Shown one piece after another: positions 46,485 to 57,439 of a stretch of DNA of 64,000 nt. Below the pieces are notes generated by a model that saw only the letters and a list, made by a program, of their open reading frames with translations, was not told where the DNA came from and made no database searches. This DNA comes from Lasiosphaeria ovina (Eukaryota > Ascomycota > Sordariomycetes > Sordariales > Lasiosphaeriaceae), in NCBI GenBank assembly GCA_033439765.1, contig JAULSN010000005.1, positions 496,001-560,000 of the forward strand. Direction: 5' to 3'. A program made the translations under genes and the position numbers. Numbering within the stretch: position 1 is the first letter of the stretch; each line of letters starts with the position of its first letter.

Positions 46485-46562
46485 GGCCCGCTGGCGTAAT
46501 GGTAGCGCGTCTGAATACGATATTGTAATCAGAGGCTCCAGGTTCGAGAGCTGGGCGGGTCG
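46485..46562 (+). tRNA. tRNA-Arg (ACG)-like, irregular, possibly a pseudogene
   Basis: The acceptor stem GGCCCGC/GCGGGTC with discriminator G is intact. The D-arm (GCGTAATGGTAGCGC) and A box (TGGCGTAATGG) are good. The anticodon stem TCTGA/TCAGA encloses 14 nt instead of 7; if 7 nt (TATTGTA) are an intron after position 37, the loop reads AT-ACG-A-A. The T-arm CCAGG-TTCGAGA-GCTGG has a G-G mismatch next to the loop, which also weakens the B box. A TTTTT terminator follows at 46571-46575. Identity from the stems and anticodon position is Arg(ACG). Confidence 0.5.
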
Positions 46563-46926
46563 TGCATTCATTTTTGCCCTTTGCCGTGTCGTTGTCGTGA
46601 TGTTTTTTTTTTTGTGGGGGGGGGGGGAAGAAGCAGCAATGTAGCCGGCCGATCCCGTTCACTTTCATCCCGAACTCCTAGGCAACGCATCATTTGAACG
46701 TAAAGCTGGAATTCGTAGCTGCATCGATCCCATCGAGCCTACCCAAAGCTCACAATTAAATAGAATAGATAAGAGAAATAATTGGTATCATAGAGATTCT
46801 CGGCAAGACTCAGGCAGGAACAAAATGTGCAGCAGCAAACAGAATGCGCAACGTCGTGCAATAAATCCCGGACCCGCAAAGTCTAGGCCCTGTCAGATTC
46901 GTTGCCAGATAAAAACCCACTGTCCC
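46563..46926. other. Spacer with T11 and G12 tracts
   Basis: 364 bases. Contains T11 at 46603-46613 and G12 at 46616-46627. The right part is the 3' flank of the MFS gene. No gene seen. Confidence 0.6.
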
Positions 46927-48574
46927 CTAGGCTTCCACCTCCTTGGACAGACCCAAAGCCTCGATCTCCTTGGTCGGTGCGACATCCTGGATGGTCTCGT
47001 CGCTGAACTTCAGATCATCCTCAATAGGGATAGTATCCTTCACCATCAACCAGATCACAGGGGTAGCAAAGACAAGCGAGGCAGCCAAGAGACCCCACTG
47101 AAGCAAAAGTTAGCGATGGTCTACCATCATATCGGCTCAGATATAACTCACAGTTGCGCCAAAAATGACATCGTGCGGCTTCTCAAGGCTGTCCAACCTC
47201 CAGAAGATGGCGGCTCCGGCTGACTGGATGCCCTTGTAGAAGCCGGTAAGGTTGGCAGCTTTCCGGCCCGAGTTGCTGAGGGCGCCCATATACCTGCAGG
47301 CGAGTTAGTGGTTGCCACGAGAACATATGTGCTGAAATATGTGCTGAAGGCTCTGTAACGGAAGCTTACCAGTAGACGCATGTTTGCCAGGCGGCGTCGT
47401 AGAAGCCGTAGAACATGAAGAGGAACATGGGCCCAATGTACTTTTCACCGCCATCGGTCCAGTCATACAGTCCCGCGTATCCAGGCGCACTCGTCACCTC
47501 ACGGGGGTCCTGCTTTCTCTGCCAGGCCCAACCGCCTCCAAAGATGATGAAGGTCAGAGCGGCGAGAGCGATCAAGCTGGCCTTGGCACGAATAGACCGG
47601 CGGGCCTTTCCATAGTCCAGGGCGTAGCCAAAGACAATGGCGCCAAAGATCTGGCTGGTATAGTACAGGACCGAGTTCAGTGCGCGCGTGCGCGTGTTGA
47701 AGTGGGCGCCGTTCATGATGTTGAGCTGGTAGGTGTAGAAGGTGTTGGAGGCGAAGAACATGGGGAAAAGCAGAATAACCCATGGCGCCTGCGTGATGGT
47801 CTCAACCAGGCCCATGATCTCGGTCTTCCAGCTGGGGTTCTTCATGAGAATCACCTTGCTGCCGTCGTCGCGCACCACGTTCGTGGCGTTGGAAAGAGCC
47901 AGGGCAAGGAGGGCACCGAGCAACATCAGCACGATGAAGCCGATGTAGGTGCCGTCGGTGACGGGTCCGGCCTTGCTGTTGATGTTCTGACCGAGGGGGA
48001 CCAAGCCACCAATAACGGCGCCGAGGTTGAAGATGATCCAGAAGTACGAGATGTAGCGACCCTTTTCGTGCTCGCGGGGGTAGCTCATCATGATGGTCCC
48101 CTGGGCGGTCCAGAGCAGGCCAGCGCAGACACCGAGAAAGGCGCCGGCAAAGATGACGAAGCCAAAGTTCTCGTTGTGGTTGTAGCTCAGGAAGCTGGCG
48201 GCATAGATGCAGTATCCGAGACCGCCAAATGAGAGGGTCAAGCGGACACCGAGCCTGTTGGCAATGGTACCTGAGAAGAAACCGACAACGGCGAAGGTGC
48301 TGTACAGGGCCGTGCTCGCATCGGCTTGGGCCTTGGAGTTGACCTGGCCACCGGCCCCGAGACCGCTGATGGCGTTGAACATGCCGGGGCACAGGAAACA
48401 AACGAAGGATACGAGGAGGAGCTGGACAATTGGTGACGCGTACCACACCTCGTGCTTTCCGACCTTGAAGCCCTTGTACATCCAGCCGGAGGGCCGGGCG
48501 GGGCCAGTGACAGTCTCCGAGTGAGCGGGGGCGACGCTCGCCTCGACGGGCGCCGATTTCTGCTCGTCGGCCAT
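46927..48574 (-). CDS. UNC93-like MFS membrane protein
   Basis: Three exons on the minus strand, 48574-47370, 47293-47152 and 47097-46927, give 505 residues. The ATG at 48574 (MADEQKSAPV) is the first ATG; the frame upstream has none. Introns are 76 nt (branch cactaactc) and 54 nt (branch gctaac). Residues about 1-50 are hydrophilic. Eleven to twelve hydrophobic segments follow, starting with ASPIVQLLLVSFVCFLCPGMFNAISGLG, the conserved opening of the UNC93-like family, and including YSTFAVVGFFSGTIANRLG, WTAQGTIMMSYPRE, SYFWIIFNLGAVIGGLVPLGQN and the late LNSVLYYTSQIFGAIVFGYALD and GFYDAAWQTCVYWYMGALSNS. By family knowledge these are MFS-related proteins of unknown substrate in fungi. No lesion is seen. 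Confidence 0.92.
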
Positions 48575-51500
48575 GGCTGACAACAGTGGCTGCTGGTTGA
48601 CGTCTCGGTCGAGGACTGGAGAGAGAGAAGTGGATGCGACTTGGCGGCCTCGAGGCTTGATGGCAGCAGCAACAGAAACACCAAGCTAGCCAGCTAGGAA
48701 GCAAACGGATATGCAAGGCGGGGAAGGGTGAGAGACGCCTGACAAGATCGGCGGCAGCACGACCCCGATGTAATAAGGAAACAGATCAGGAATGGGCCTT
48801 GCTCCGTATCACAAAAACGGATCAAGGGCAGGTGGTTCGGTCGGCCTCTCACGGCTAAAGATTGGTCGGGGCGGGAGGGTGCAGGGGATTAATGTAGGTG
48901 GCATTCAAAGCCGAGATAGGCAGACGGGCGACGGGTGGGATTGGGACCTTGGGGTGGGAGGCAAAGATTAGACCAAAGTAACTACCTTAAGGTCGGGTAG
49001 TAAGGTAGGGAGTGGGATGGATGCACTCGTCTGGTTTAGAAAGAGCACGATAAACGGTACATACGAGCCAAATGCAACTTGACCTCGCCAGAGACCCTAG
49101 TCGAGGTGGTAGGTTGTAACACTGACTGACAGTCGAAGTGCACCTACCTTGGCGGTGGTGGCGGCAGCTTCAGCAATAACAGCAACGAGCAGCACCAGTG
49201 TCCCGTTCCATGTTATCTTGGAGCTGGCTGGCTGGCCACTTCAGGCCCCCGAGCGCCGCCGCGCATGCGGTGCTGTACATACCCCAAGCTACGTGACAGC
49301 TCGGACAACGTGCGAATCCCCCGGGCCCAAGCTAAACCGAGCGACCATGGTAACACGAGACAATCGAGCACCTGTGTCTGTGGCGCATAGCTCCGGGCCT
49401 GAGGGCGGTGGTTGGAATCGACGCGACCTGGGGTAGGAGCGACCTACAGGAATGGGCCTCTATTGCCCCGGCAGCGTCCCGACCTGGTGACATGTCGGGT
49501 GTTAAGACTCCATGCATGGACTCGAGAAAGCTCCCGTAGTTCAAACGACGAAGGAATCGACAATCTCGAGCGACACCTGCTCACATGGCCCGTCGCAGGA
49601 AGCAGAACAAGCCCATCTCCAGTTCGTCCAGCACGTTCAGTCCTATACCCTGCATGGGGAGTGAATGGAGCAGGAGGCGGGCAATGTCCAGTGTCCACTG
49701 CGCCGTCAACGCGCCGTCGCGCGCAGGCTTGATAAGACGGGAAGACACGCGGGGGAAGTCCAAATCCCAGCAGCAAACAAGACGAGAAAAGCTTGAGCGA
49801 GGTCGAAGTGGCGGGGATTCCTTGGGGATTGACATTTGACAGCATGATACCGGACCGAATGCAGCGGGGGGGGGGGGGGGGTCGTGATTGGCACCGTTAG
49901 CCGTTGACAAACGCAAAATTTACGAGCGAGGGCCACTGAGGGCAGCATAGCAATTGGACGAGAGCGTGCTGGAGCGTCTGTTTAGGAAGGAGCCCAACGG
50001 CAGTGGTGGGTAGCAGACGTAAGAGCTTGGGCCACGTCTCCACAATTGACCCCAGCTGTCCGAGAGCCAAGAGTCAGAGAGCCAAGGCGGCCTGCATAAC
50101 CGTCCAGAGTGCGCGTTGCGGAGCGGGCATGTAACGTTTCCTAGATTTGACTGTAAACCTTGTTCGGCCAGCGAATCAAGTCGAACAACACGACCGCCCG
50201 CAAAATCGTCCGTTGCTGCTTCTTAGGTAGGTAGCTTGCACACCTAGCTTCACCTCGTCTCCAGGCTGCAAACTCACTAGGGAAAGAGAGCGACGCTGCG
50301 CGTGGACGACTCAAAGTCACTGGACCCGAGGCTAGGGGAGAGGGCACCACCTCCAGCCCACCAGTCGCTAGCTGTGCTGCCATGTTACACGACCGTCTGC
50401 CAGGAGGCAACACCACCAAAACCTATCTCCGCACCAGTATCACCAACTTTGCACGCCAAGGCACACATGTAGATAATAAGAGTACCACGAACCTGAGACA
50501 ATAAACCCCAAAGAGCGGCAAGGATGCAGCAACCGAGGACCCGGTCGGTGGTAGCCATTGGATCCTCCCAGCAGGACTGTAGACTTATCTACTGCGTATC
50601 GGGCACCAGATTGTTCGGGTCTGTACTCTGTGATGCAGTGGTTTTCTCACATCCATCTCGAGTCCGGGTCTCCCATCCCAGCTCCATACGTTGCTCCAGG
50701 GATTACATGTTGCATCTGCACACAGGCAGTCCGTCACGTTCTGGCACACGAGAGACAGAACGATAAACTCTGTCTCGCGTCGGATTCCCCTGAGGCCTTG
50801 CTTGCCCTGTACCGCAAAAGTGTAGCATGGCGATGGGCAACAAGGTACGAGGCTCGCGAGCTACCCGCCAGCGTGGCACCCGAACACAGCGGCTGCGGGC
50901 GGCCACCAAGTACTGTACAGTACGTAATCGCGGTTCACCACGGCGGCACCAGCCGGGCTCCCAGGTCCCGGCATGGCCCGATTATTTATTATCATGCGTG
51001 GTATCCGTACACAGGCGAACGTCTGTGTCTCCGCCCTGCCTGCCCAGCTAATTTAATCCTAGTGCGGACAGGCACAGTTCCTGGGGAACGCACGCCCGCC
51101 GTGCGGCTCTTGGGACTGCAGGGCGGGAGAAACCCAAGGCGGCTTTGCTAAACAATAGGTCGCTCCGCTGGACTGCCGGATACGTGAGACACACATGGAG
51201 GCCGGTTAGCATGTACGTAGTACAAGGACAAACTCGCGTGTATATAAGAACAGCGACTCGCACTGGTTGGCACAAAAAGGACCAACCCGCCTGACTTTGT
51301 GTGCGTGTTTGCGATCCGTATTGGCTGTGCCTCAAGACACGAACGGCTCGATGTCCGGTTGCGGCCAGGCGAGAACGTCGTCAACAACGGGAGATGCGCC
51401 GGCCCCTTGCGCATGCGCTGATGGCACCCGTCAACCTTTCGTAACGGTTTTGATGTCGAGAAGACCAAGGGGGGCCGCGAGGAGTCTCTGCTTTAATACC

Positions 51501-52649
51501 ATTATGCTACCTCTGGGTAGTGTATTTGTGTTTTGTTGCGATACAAAAAATAGCAGCGTACCTGCAGTTGTGCTAGCAAACAAAGACTGAGAAAGCTTGG
51601 GTACACGTGTAGGCCGGCTTTGACGAAGACGGTGCGCATCGGCCGTGGCGGCTACTTCGATCGGAGGCTTGCAGAATCCCAAGTTTCTGGGTTAGGTTCA
51701 ATTCATTGTTGGCTCGTTCTTGGGGGGAAAGGAGGCGAATAACGAGGGATGAATTCGGTAAATGTCAGGTCAGCGATACCTAAATAGCCAAGCTTGAGCC
51801 TCCGTCGTGCGGCTGAACGGGAGTTGCGGAAGCGGAATGGGGCGCGAAGGCCGAGTTTCGGCCGTCGCCGTTGATCTCGAGGCCTGTCGCTTTCCTCTTA
51901 TTTTTCAGCGCCATTCCCAGACGAGACAGGTGGGCCCACCCGGGGCGTGGTGGGGCTGTCGGAGGAGCTGCCCCCTCATTGGTCAATGCGGTGCAACCTG
52001 TAATGACATCATTCTTCTCCAACCTGAGTGGCATGATCAAAACAGTCGGTTGAGTTGAACCTCGAAGTACCCTAAAGCTGGGGGAGCAAGAGGCCTTGGA
52101 ATATGACAACTCGCCAGCTTCTCTGTGCCTCTTGGGAGAAATCGGTGCATTTGGCTAGAGTCGGTATTTTGAGACTGGAAATGAATCGCGCTCGCCCCTG
52201 AAACCGCTTTGTGGATGGTGAAAGTGGGCAGTTGGTGGGGAGCAAGACCCCGCCAAGGGCGCCGAGTGCCGGAGCCCCCGAGTCGCGAAATCGCGATGTT
52301 CTCCAGGGCTGTCCACCGCCCAACGATTTAACGACCCCAAAGCCCCGCCACCTGCTGTAGCCGTTGATGGGGCCTAGTGTAGAATACTGAACACTAGGGT
52401 TGTCAATTGATTACTGAAGCGGCTTTTTTATTTTTCAATCGTTCGATCCATCTGCTTTGGGGCTCTCTGTCTGGGGTAGGACCGCGGGGTTGGCCATGTG
52501 ATTTTGTGTGCTGTGGCCCTTTTTCCTTCTTCCTCGTCTTTCCACTTTCTCTCTCTGCCCACTTTCTAGCCCACCTCTCGACGACCTCCTCAGGAGAACT
52601 CGTCAGCCGAGCAATCCGCAGCGACATTGTATTGCGCTTTCCTGACGAC
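48575..52649. other. 4-kb divergent intergenic region
   Basis: Region between the divergent UNC93-like and ACH1 genes. It contains a G16 tract (49866-49881), TACCTTA-type repeats near 48980-49010, and a pyrimidine-rich stretch just before ACH1 (52500-52570). Open frames here show no motif or splice logic. No gene supported. Confidence 0.5.
49866..49881. repeat. G16 homopolymer
   Basis: Sixteen consecutive G in intergenic DNA. Confidence 0.95.
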
Positions 52650-54417
52650 ATGGCGTCCCCGATCGCATCCGCCGCGCTCAAAGCGCGCGTCAAGCGGCCT
52701 TCGATGCTGAAGAAGCTTTGTCAGCCCAAGGACCTGTTGCACCACTTCCCCAACGGCTCGTATATCGGATGGTCGGGATTTACGGGCGTCGGCTATCCCA
52801 AGTTCGTCTCCATACCCTACCCCTTGCCGCCCTCTCCTGGCTGGCGCGCATGCGGTTGCTGACAATTGGCGTGCAGGAAGATGCCAACATACCTAGCCGA
52901 CCATGTCGAGCAGAACAACCTCCAGGGGAAGCTGCGCTACAACCTCTTCGTGGGGGCTTCGTCAGGCGCCGAGACGGAAAACAGATGGGCTAGTCTGGAC
53001 ATGATCGAGAGGCGGGCTCCTCACCAGGTCGGAAAGTCCATCGCCAAGGGCATCAACGAGGGCCGCATCAACTTCTTCGACAAGCACCTGTCCATGTTCC
53101 CCGTCGACCTTGTATACGTACGAACCCCCCAGAATGAAGTCAACACGTGGGTAGCGAATAACCAGAGAAATAGGGGTTCTATACCAAAGACAAGCCTGGC
53201 AATAAGCTGGATGTGGTTGTCGTGGAGGCGACCGAGATCTTGGAGGACGGGAGCATTGTACCTGGCGCGTCCGTCGGTGCCTCTCCCGAGCTCATCCAGA
53301 TGGCGGATAAGGTAAGCCCCAGATGCCCATCTCTAGCGAAACGGAGGCTAAAAGTTGCACGTTCTAGATCATCATCGAGGTCAATACAGCGATCCCGAGC
53401 TTCAAGGGTCTGCACGACATCACAATGACGGACCTGCCTCCCCGGCGGAAACCGTATCTGATCATGGGAGTCGAGGACCGCATCGGGACAACCTCGATCC
53501 CCATCGACACCGAGAAGGTTGTCGGCGTCATCGAGTCCGATTACCAAGACCAGACCCTGCCCAACTCGCCTGCCGACGACACCTCCAAGGCCATTGCTGG
53601 TCACCTTATCGAATTCCTCGAGCACGAGGTGCGCCACGGCCGTCTGCCCGCCAACCTGCTGCCGCTGCAGTCCGGCATCGGCAACATTGCCAACGCTGTC
53701 ATCGGCGGGCTGGCCGACTCCAATTTCAAGAACCTCAACGTCTGGACCGAAGTCATTCAGGACACCTTCCTGGATCTGTTTGACTCGGGCCGCCTGGACT
53801 TCGCCACGGCCACGTCGATCCGGTTCTCGCCCACGGGCTTTGAGCGCTTCTACAGCAACTGGGAGAGCTACGAGAACAAGCTGCTCCTGCGCTCGCAGCA
53901 GGTCAGCAACTCGCCCGAGATCATCCGCCGGTTGGGCGTCATCGGCATGAACACGCCAGTCGAGGTGGACATGTACGCGCACGCCAACTCGACCTGCGTC
54001 ATGGGCAGCCGCATGCTCAACGGGCTCGGCGGCTCGGCGGACTTCCTGCGAAGCTCAAAGTACAGCATCATGCACACGCCGTCGACGCGCCCGACCAAGA
54101 CGGACCCTCACGGCGTCAGCTGCATCGTGCCCATGTGCACCCACGTCGACCAGACCGAGCACGACCTCGACGTCATCGTCACCGAGAACGGCCTCGCCGA
54201 CGTCCGCGGCCTCAGCCCCCGCGAGCGCGCCCGCGTCATCATTGACAAGTGCGCCCACGACGTCTACAAGCCCATCCTCACGGCCTACTTCGACAAGGCC
54301 GAGTACGAGTGCCTGCGCAAGGGCATGGGCCACGAGCCCCACCTACTGTGGCAGGCGTTCGACATGCACCGCGCCCTGAGCGAGGAGGGAAGCATGCAGA
54401 AGGTCAAGCCCTGGTAG
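52650..54417 (+). CDS. ACH1: Acetyl-CoA hydrolase / CoA-transferase (Ach1, acu-8 type)
   Basis: Four exons, 52650-52801, 52877-53117, 53174-53311 and 53368-54417, give 526 residues, close to the usual fungal length. Introns are 75, 56 and 56 nt; the first has an uncommon gttcgt donor, and the junction gives [15 protein letters not shown]. Signatures include [47 protein letters not shown] and [15 protein letters not shown], where Glu305 matches the catalytic Glu of class I CoA-transferases, and [21 protein letters not shown] near the C-terminal part. By family knowledge it moves CoA between succinyl-CoA, propionyl-CoA and acetate in mitochondria and supports growth on acetate (Neurospora acu-8). 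The N-terminal basic stretch ([13 protein letters not shown]) could serve import. Confidence 0.96.
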
Positions 54418-55812
54418 ATTATAGACGGACGGGACCAGGGAAATTCTGGATACCTAGGGTCGGAGTTGGTCGTGCATTATAGTGCGCATCTTTCTGGTCT
54501 CGGAAAAAGGAAACCAAAGAACGCTTGAAGCATCACTGCTGGTTGGTGGGAGCATGTCAATGTCAGGCCGGGTTTGGGCCAGGTTCAGGTCATTCTGGAT
54601 GGCGAGTTAAGTCCCAGGCGGGCGTGATGGACGAAATGTGTGTGGCGGCGTGCGTGTGTTGAAAACAACAGGGCGGGCGAGCGATCTTTTTCTTTGCCTT
54701 TTCCCTTTTTTTTTTGCTTTTGGTCCTCTAACCCTGTTTTTGCTGTGTGTATATGCTTCATATGTAGGTACCTAGGTTAGGCAGTTGGGTCACGTTCGTC
54801 CGACGGCGTTCGTGAGCAATGAAAAGCATATATACATACACGAATGAACTTGAGACAGGGAGGTAACGGGTCCCTGAATTGCAGAGAATGGCTAACCATA
54901 ATTCCAGCGACCCCTTTGTTCAATTCCTCTGTTCTTTCCTCGCAGCCCACCCTCCTTCATCTCGTCTCGCGGTCACGAGGGATTTCCCGCCTCGGCAAGA
55001 AGAGTTAGGATCGGCAAATAAAACACAACTTGCAACGAGAGGAACCTTCCATTGAGGTACGCTTCGTCTCTTGAACCAACCTCAAGGCAAAATCCAGACT
55101 TGCTGACGGTCCAACGCCTTTAACGTTTTCGACAGCCGATCCTTGAACCACGAGAAAAGGGTAATTAGGAGGGCCAAGGGAGCAAGGTCCAAGCAGGACA
55201 TAAAGCTTTGCCGAGGGGATTTACTTTGAACAGGAAACGGGTGGAAATCCAAATGCCATACGGTTTTGTTCCACTGAGGTTCATCAGCGCTCATTCTTAT
55301 ACTACCCTACGTTGTCCATCGCTGTCACAGACAGCCAAAGCAACCAACGTCTTTCTGTCTCTCCGCTTGACCCTCCAAATGTATTTCGACGAGACTTGAA
55401 CGCCGTTGTCTCTGGACGCCAACGGCTTGGCTAGGCTGTCTAGAGGTGGAGTGTGCCTATGAGAACAATCACAGAATGTCACAGTCTAATTAGATTCGCG
55501 ATAGCCGTGGAGTGGGTCACGAGAGAAGGCGAAGAGCAAGGAAAATGTGCACCACAGGCAAACCTTCGAGTAGCCGAGTCGGTCTCGCAACCTTCTTTTG
55601 CCCAACTGTGAGCTTACGCTCGTCCATGGAAGGTTGCCCAATGCTCCTCACGGCTCATAAAGACGCCCGTCTTCCCCCTTCCTGCCGGTTCACTGTTTCT
55701 CTCTTTCCTCGATTCGCTTCCCCTAGCCGAGACATTTTTCCGGCAAAGAGCATAGGGCAGGCAAGCCAGTTCCCGCGTCACAACAACATCGGTAGCGCAC
55801 AACAGAGGCACA
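54418..55812. other. Intergenic region
   Basis: About 1.4 kb. A T-rich stretch follows ACH1 at 54690-54720 and a taggtacctaggttag motif lies at 54765-54780. The right end should hold the promoter of the next gene. No gene seen. Confidence 0.55.
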
Positions 55813-56808
55813 ATGGATTCCTCCCAGAAATCGCCTCCCATGGCCAAGACAGGGTTGCCGCGGCCCTACAGCCAGGACGTGGAAACGAAGGAGAGATTCC
55901 ACAGCGTCGACCTAGAGGATGGCACCCGAAACAACCAGAACAACAAAAGCAAAATAACAACCCGCAGGTGCCCCAACATGTGCCCGTTCTATACAGTTGG
56001 ACTAATCCTTTCATGTCTCGGCTTGTGCCTTGCTTTCTCGGGCATTGCTATTAGTTCGGCCCGCGCTGGTGCTCGGGCCGGACTCGATGCAACCCAGGCC
56101 CAGATCTCGGTATCGGCAGCAAGACCGAGGTCAACCGCCACGACCCCAGTCACGGGCGCGCACACCGTCACCGTGACGACAACCGTGTTTGTGTCTCCCA
56201 CCACGCCCCTTGCGCAGGCTAAGCGGGATGCCACCATCGCCCAGCAGCTCAACGCCTATCCATCGTGGCTGATTGGCGCGGGACCGGTGGTTCCGGACCC
56301 GACGGCCAAGCCTCGGCTGTCGATAGACGACCTGGAGACACCGCTCATGGCGGCCGAGCTGAACAACCTCGAATCGGCCGCACGCCACGGCGGGTACCCG
56401 TTCGAGTGGCGTGGGCGCGCGTTTGCCGAGCCCGACCATGGCGATGCCAATATAAACCTAGCGCAACTAGGCCAGCAGCCCATCGCTGCAGCTAAGGCAG
56501 AGGCCCTGACAACCGCTACCCCCTTGCTAGCTGCCCGCGACTCCGGCGACCTTTTGAAGAAACGGCAGCCCGGCAGTTGGACTTATTGGGACTGGAACCG
56601 GAATACGCGCGATCCTTACAAACCGACCCGGACAATCAAACGTCCCGAGGAGCCAAGTGCGCTGAGCGACTACTTGGACGTGCAGCATGTCCCTGGTTCC
56701 CGCGGTGACCGCAAAATCGACAAGCTAGGCCATATTGGCTGGCCGGAAGTTGCCAATAGGCCAGATCCGCGCAAGCGGGGCGAGGGAGAGGACGATTGCA
56801 GTCACTGA
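55813..56808 (+). CDS. Predicted single-pass membrane protein of unknown function
   Basis: Single open frame of 331 residues from the ATG at 55813. No family recognised. Residues 1-56 are hydrophilic with several basic residues and end in TTRRCPNMC. Residues about 57-81 are one hydrophobic segment (CPFYTVGLILSCLGLCLAFSGIAI). The basic side on the N-terminus suggests that it stays in the cytosol and the rest is extracytosolic. A Thr/Val-rich stretch (HTVTVTTTVFVSP) and a KKR and KR dibasic site (LLKKRQPGSW, TIKRPEEP) follow, so processing by a Kex2-type protease is conceivable. The sustained GC-rich coding pattern supports a real gene, but an intron or different end cannot be excluded. Confidence 0.72.
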   Translation: MDSSQKSPPMAKTGLPRPYSQDVETKERFHSVDLEDGTRNNQNNKSKITTRRCPNMCPFYTVGLILSCLGLCLAFSGIAISSARAGARAGLDATQAQISVSAARPRSTATTPVTGAHTVTVTTTVFVSPTTPLAQAKRDATIAQQLNAYPSWLIGAGPVVPDPTAKPRLSIDDLETPLMAAELNNLESAARHGGYPFEWRGRAFAEPDHGDANINLAQLGQQPIAAAKAEALTTATPLLAARDSGDLLKKRQPGSWTYWDWNRNTRDPYKPTRTIKRPEEPSALSDYLDVQHVPGSRGDRKIDKLGHIGWPEVANRPDPRKRGEGEDDCSH

Positions 56809-57439
56809 GTTAGCCTCGCTTGTTCTTTGAATCCTTGTTTTGGTCCTTTTCTCGTATGTTGTTGGTGTTGTTGTCGTTCTATAGCAACTGCTTCAAGGTG
56901 TGGGTCTGGCGAGGACTGGCACAAGTCCTAGAACACTTCAGTTTTCAACGAGCTTCTTCCTTTTCAGATAACAAGTCTGGAGTTACAAATTCCAGAACTA
57001 GTTAGGCTATTTGACACACTTTTTGCTTTGTAATTAATCGGTTCGCTGTTTGCAAAGAACGTGCTGACGCGGTTGAGAGAAAAGGGGTAGGATAGTGACA
57101 AAGGCGGCCTCTGTAGGTTCAGGAATTATTTCCATCCAACAAAAGTTTGAGTTTGTTGCTAGATATTGTAAATTTGCTAGTGAAAAGAAAACTTCTCATG
57201 ACTTTTGTTTGTGATTATCCTTCCACACATAAAACAACCTAGGCTGTAAGACAAGAAAGGTGGTATCCTGAGATGCCGTACCAACGCAATGCTTGGCTAG
57301 TTGACGACTGTATATGGGGCGTTATTTAGGATGCAGATGGTGGATTGTATTCTCGAAATGTGGAAGAAAAAGAACGTAATTGGTGAATGGAAAAAAGAAA
57401 CTCTACTCGAACCGTAGGAAACGTCTACGCTTTCTCATA
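56809..57439. other. Convergent intergenic region
   Basis: About 630 bases, AT-richer at 56990-57240. No gene seen. Confidence 0.6.

Noticed and set aside
47384..48232. 282-codon plus-strand frame antisense to the UNC93-like gene
   Set aside because: Complement of a conserved membrane-protein gene; the translation is rich in His, Val and Asp as expected for antisense of hydrophobic codons.
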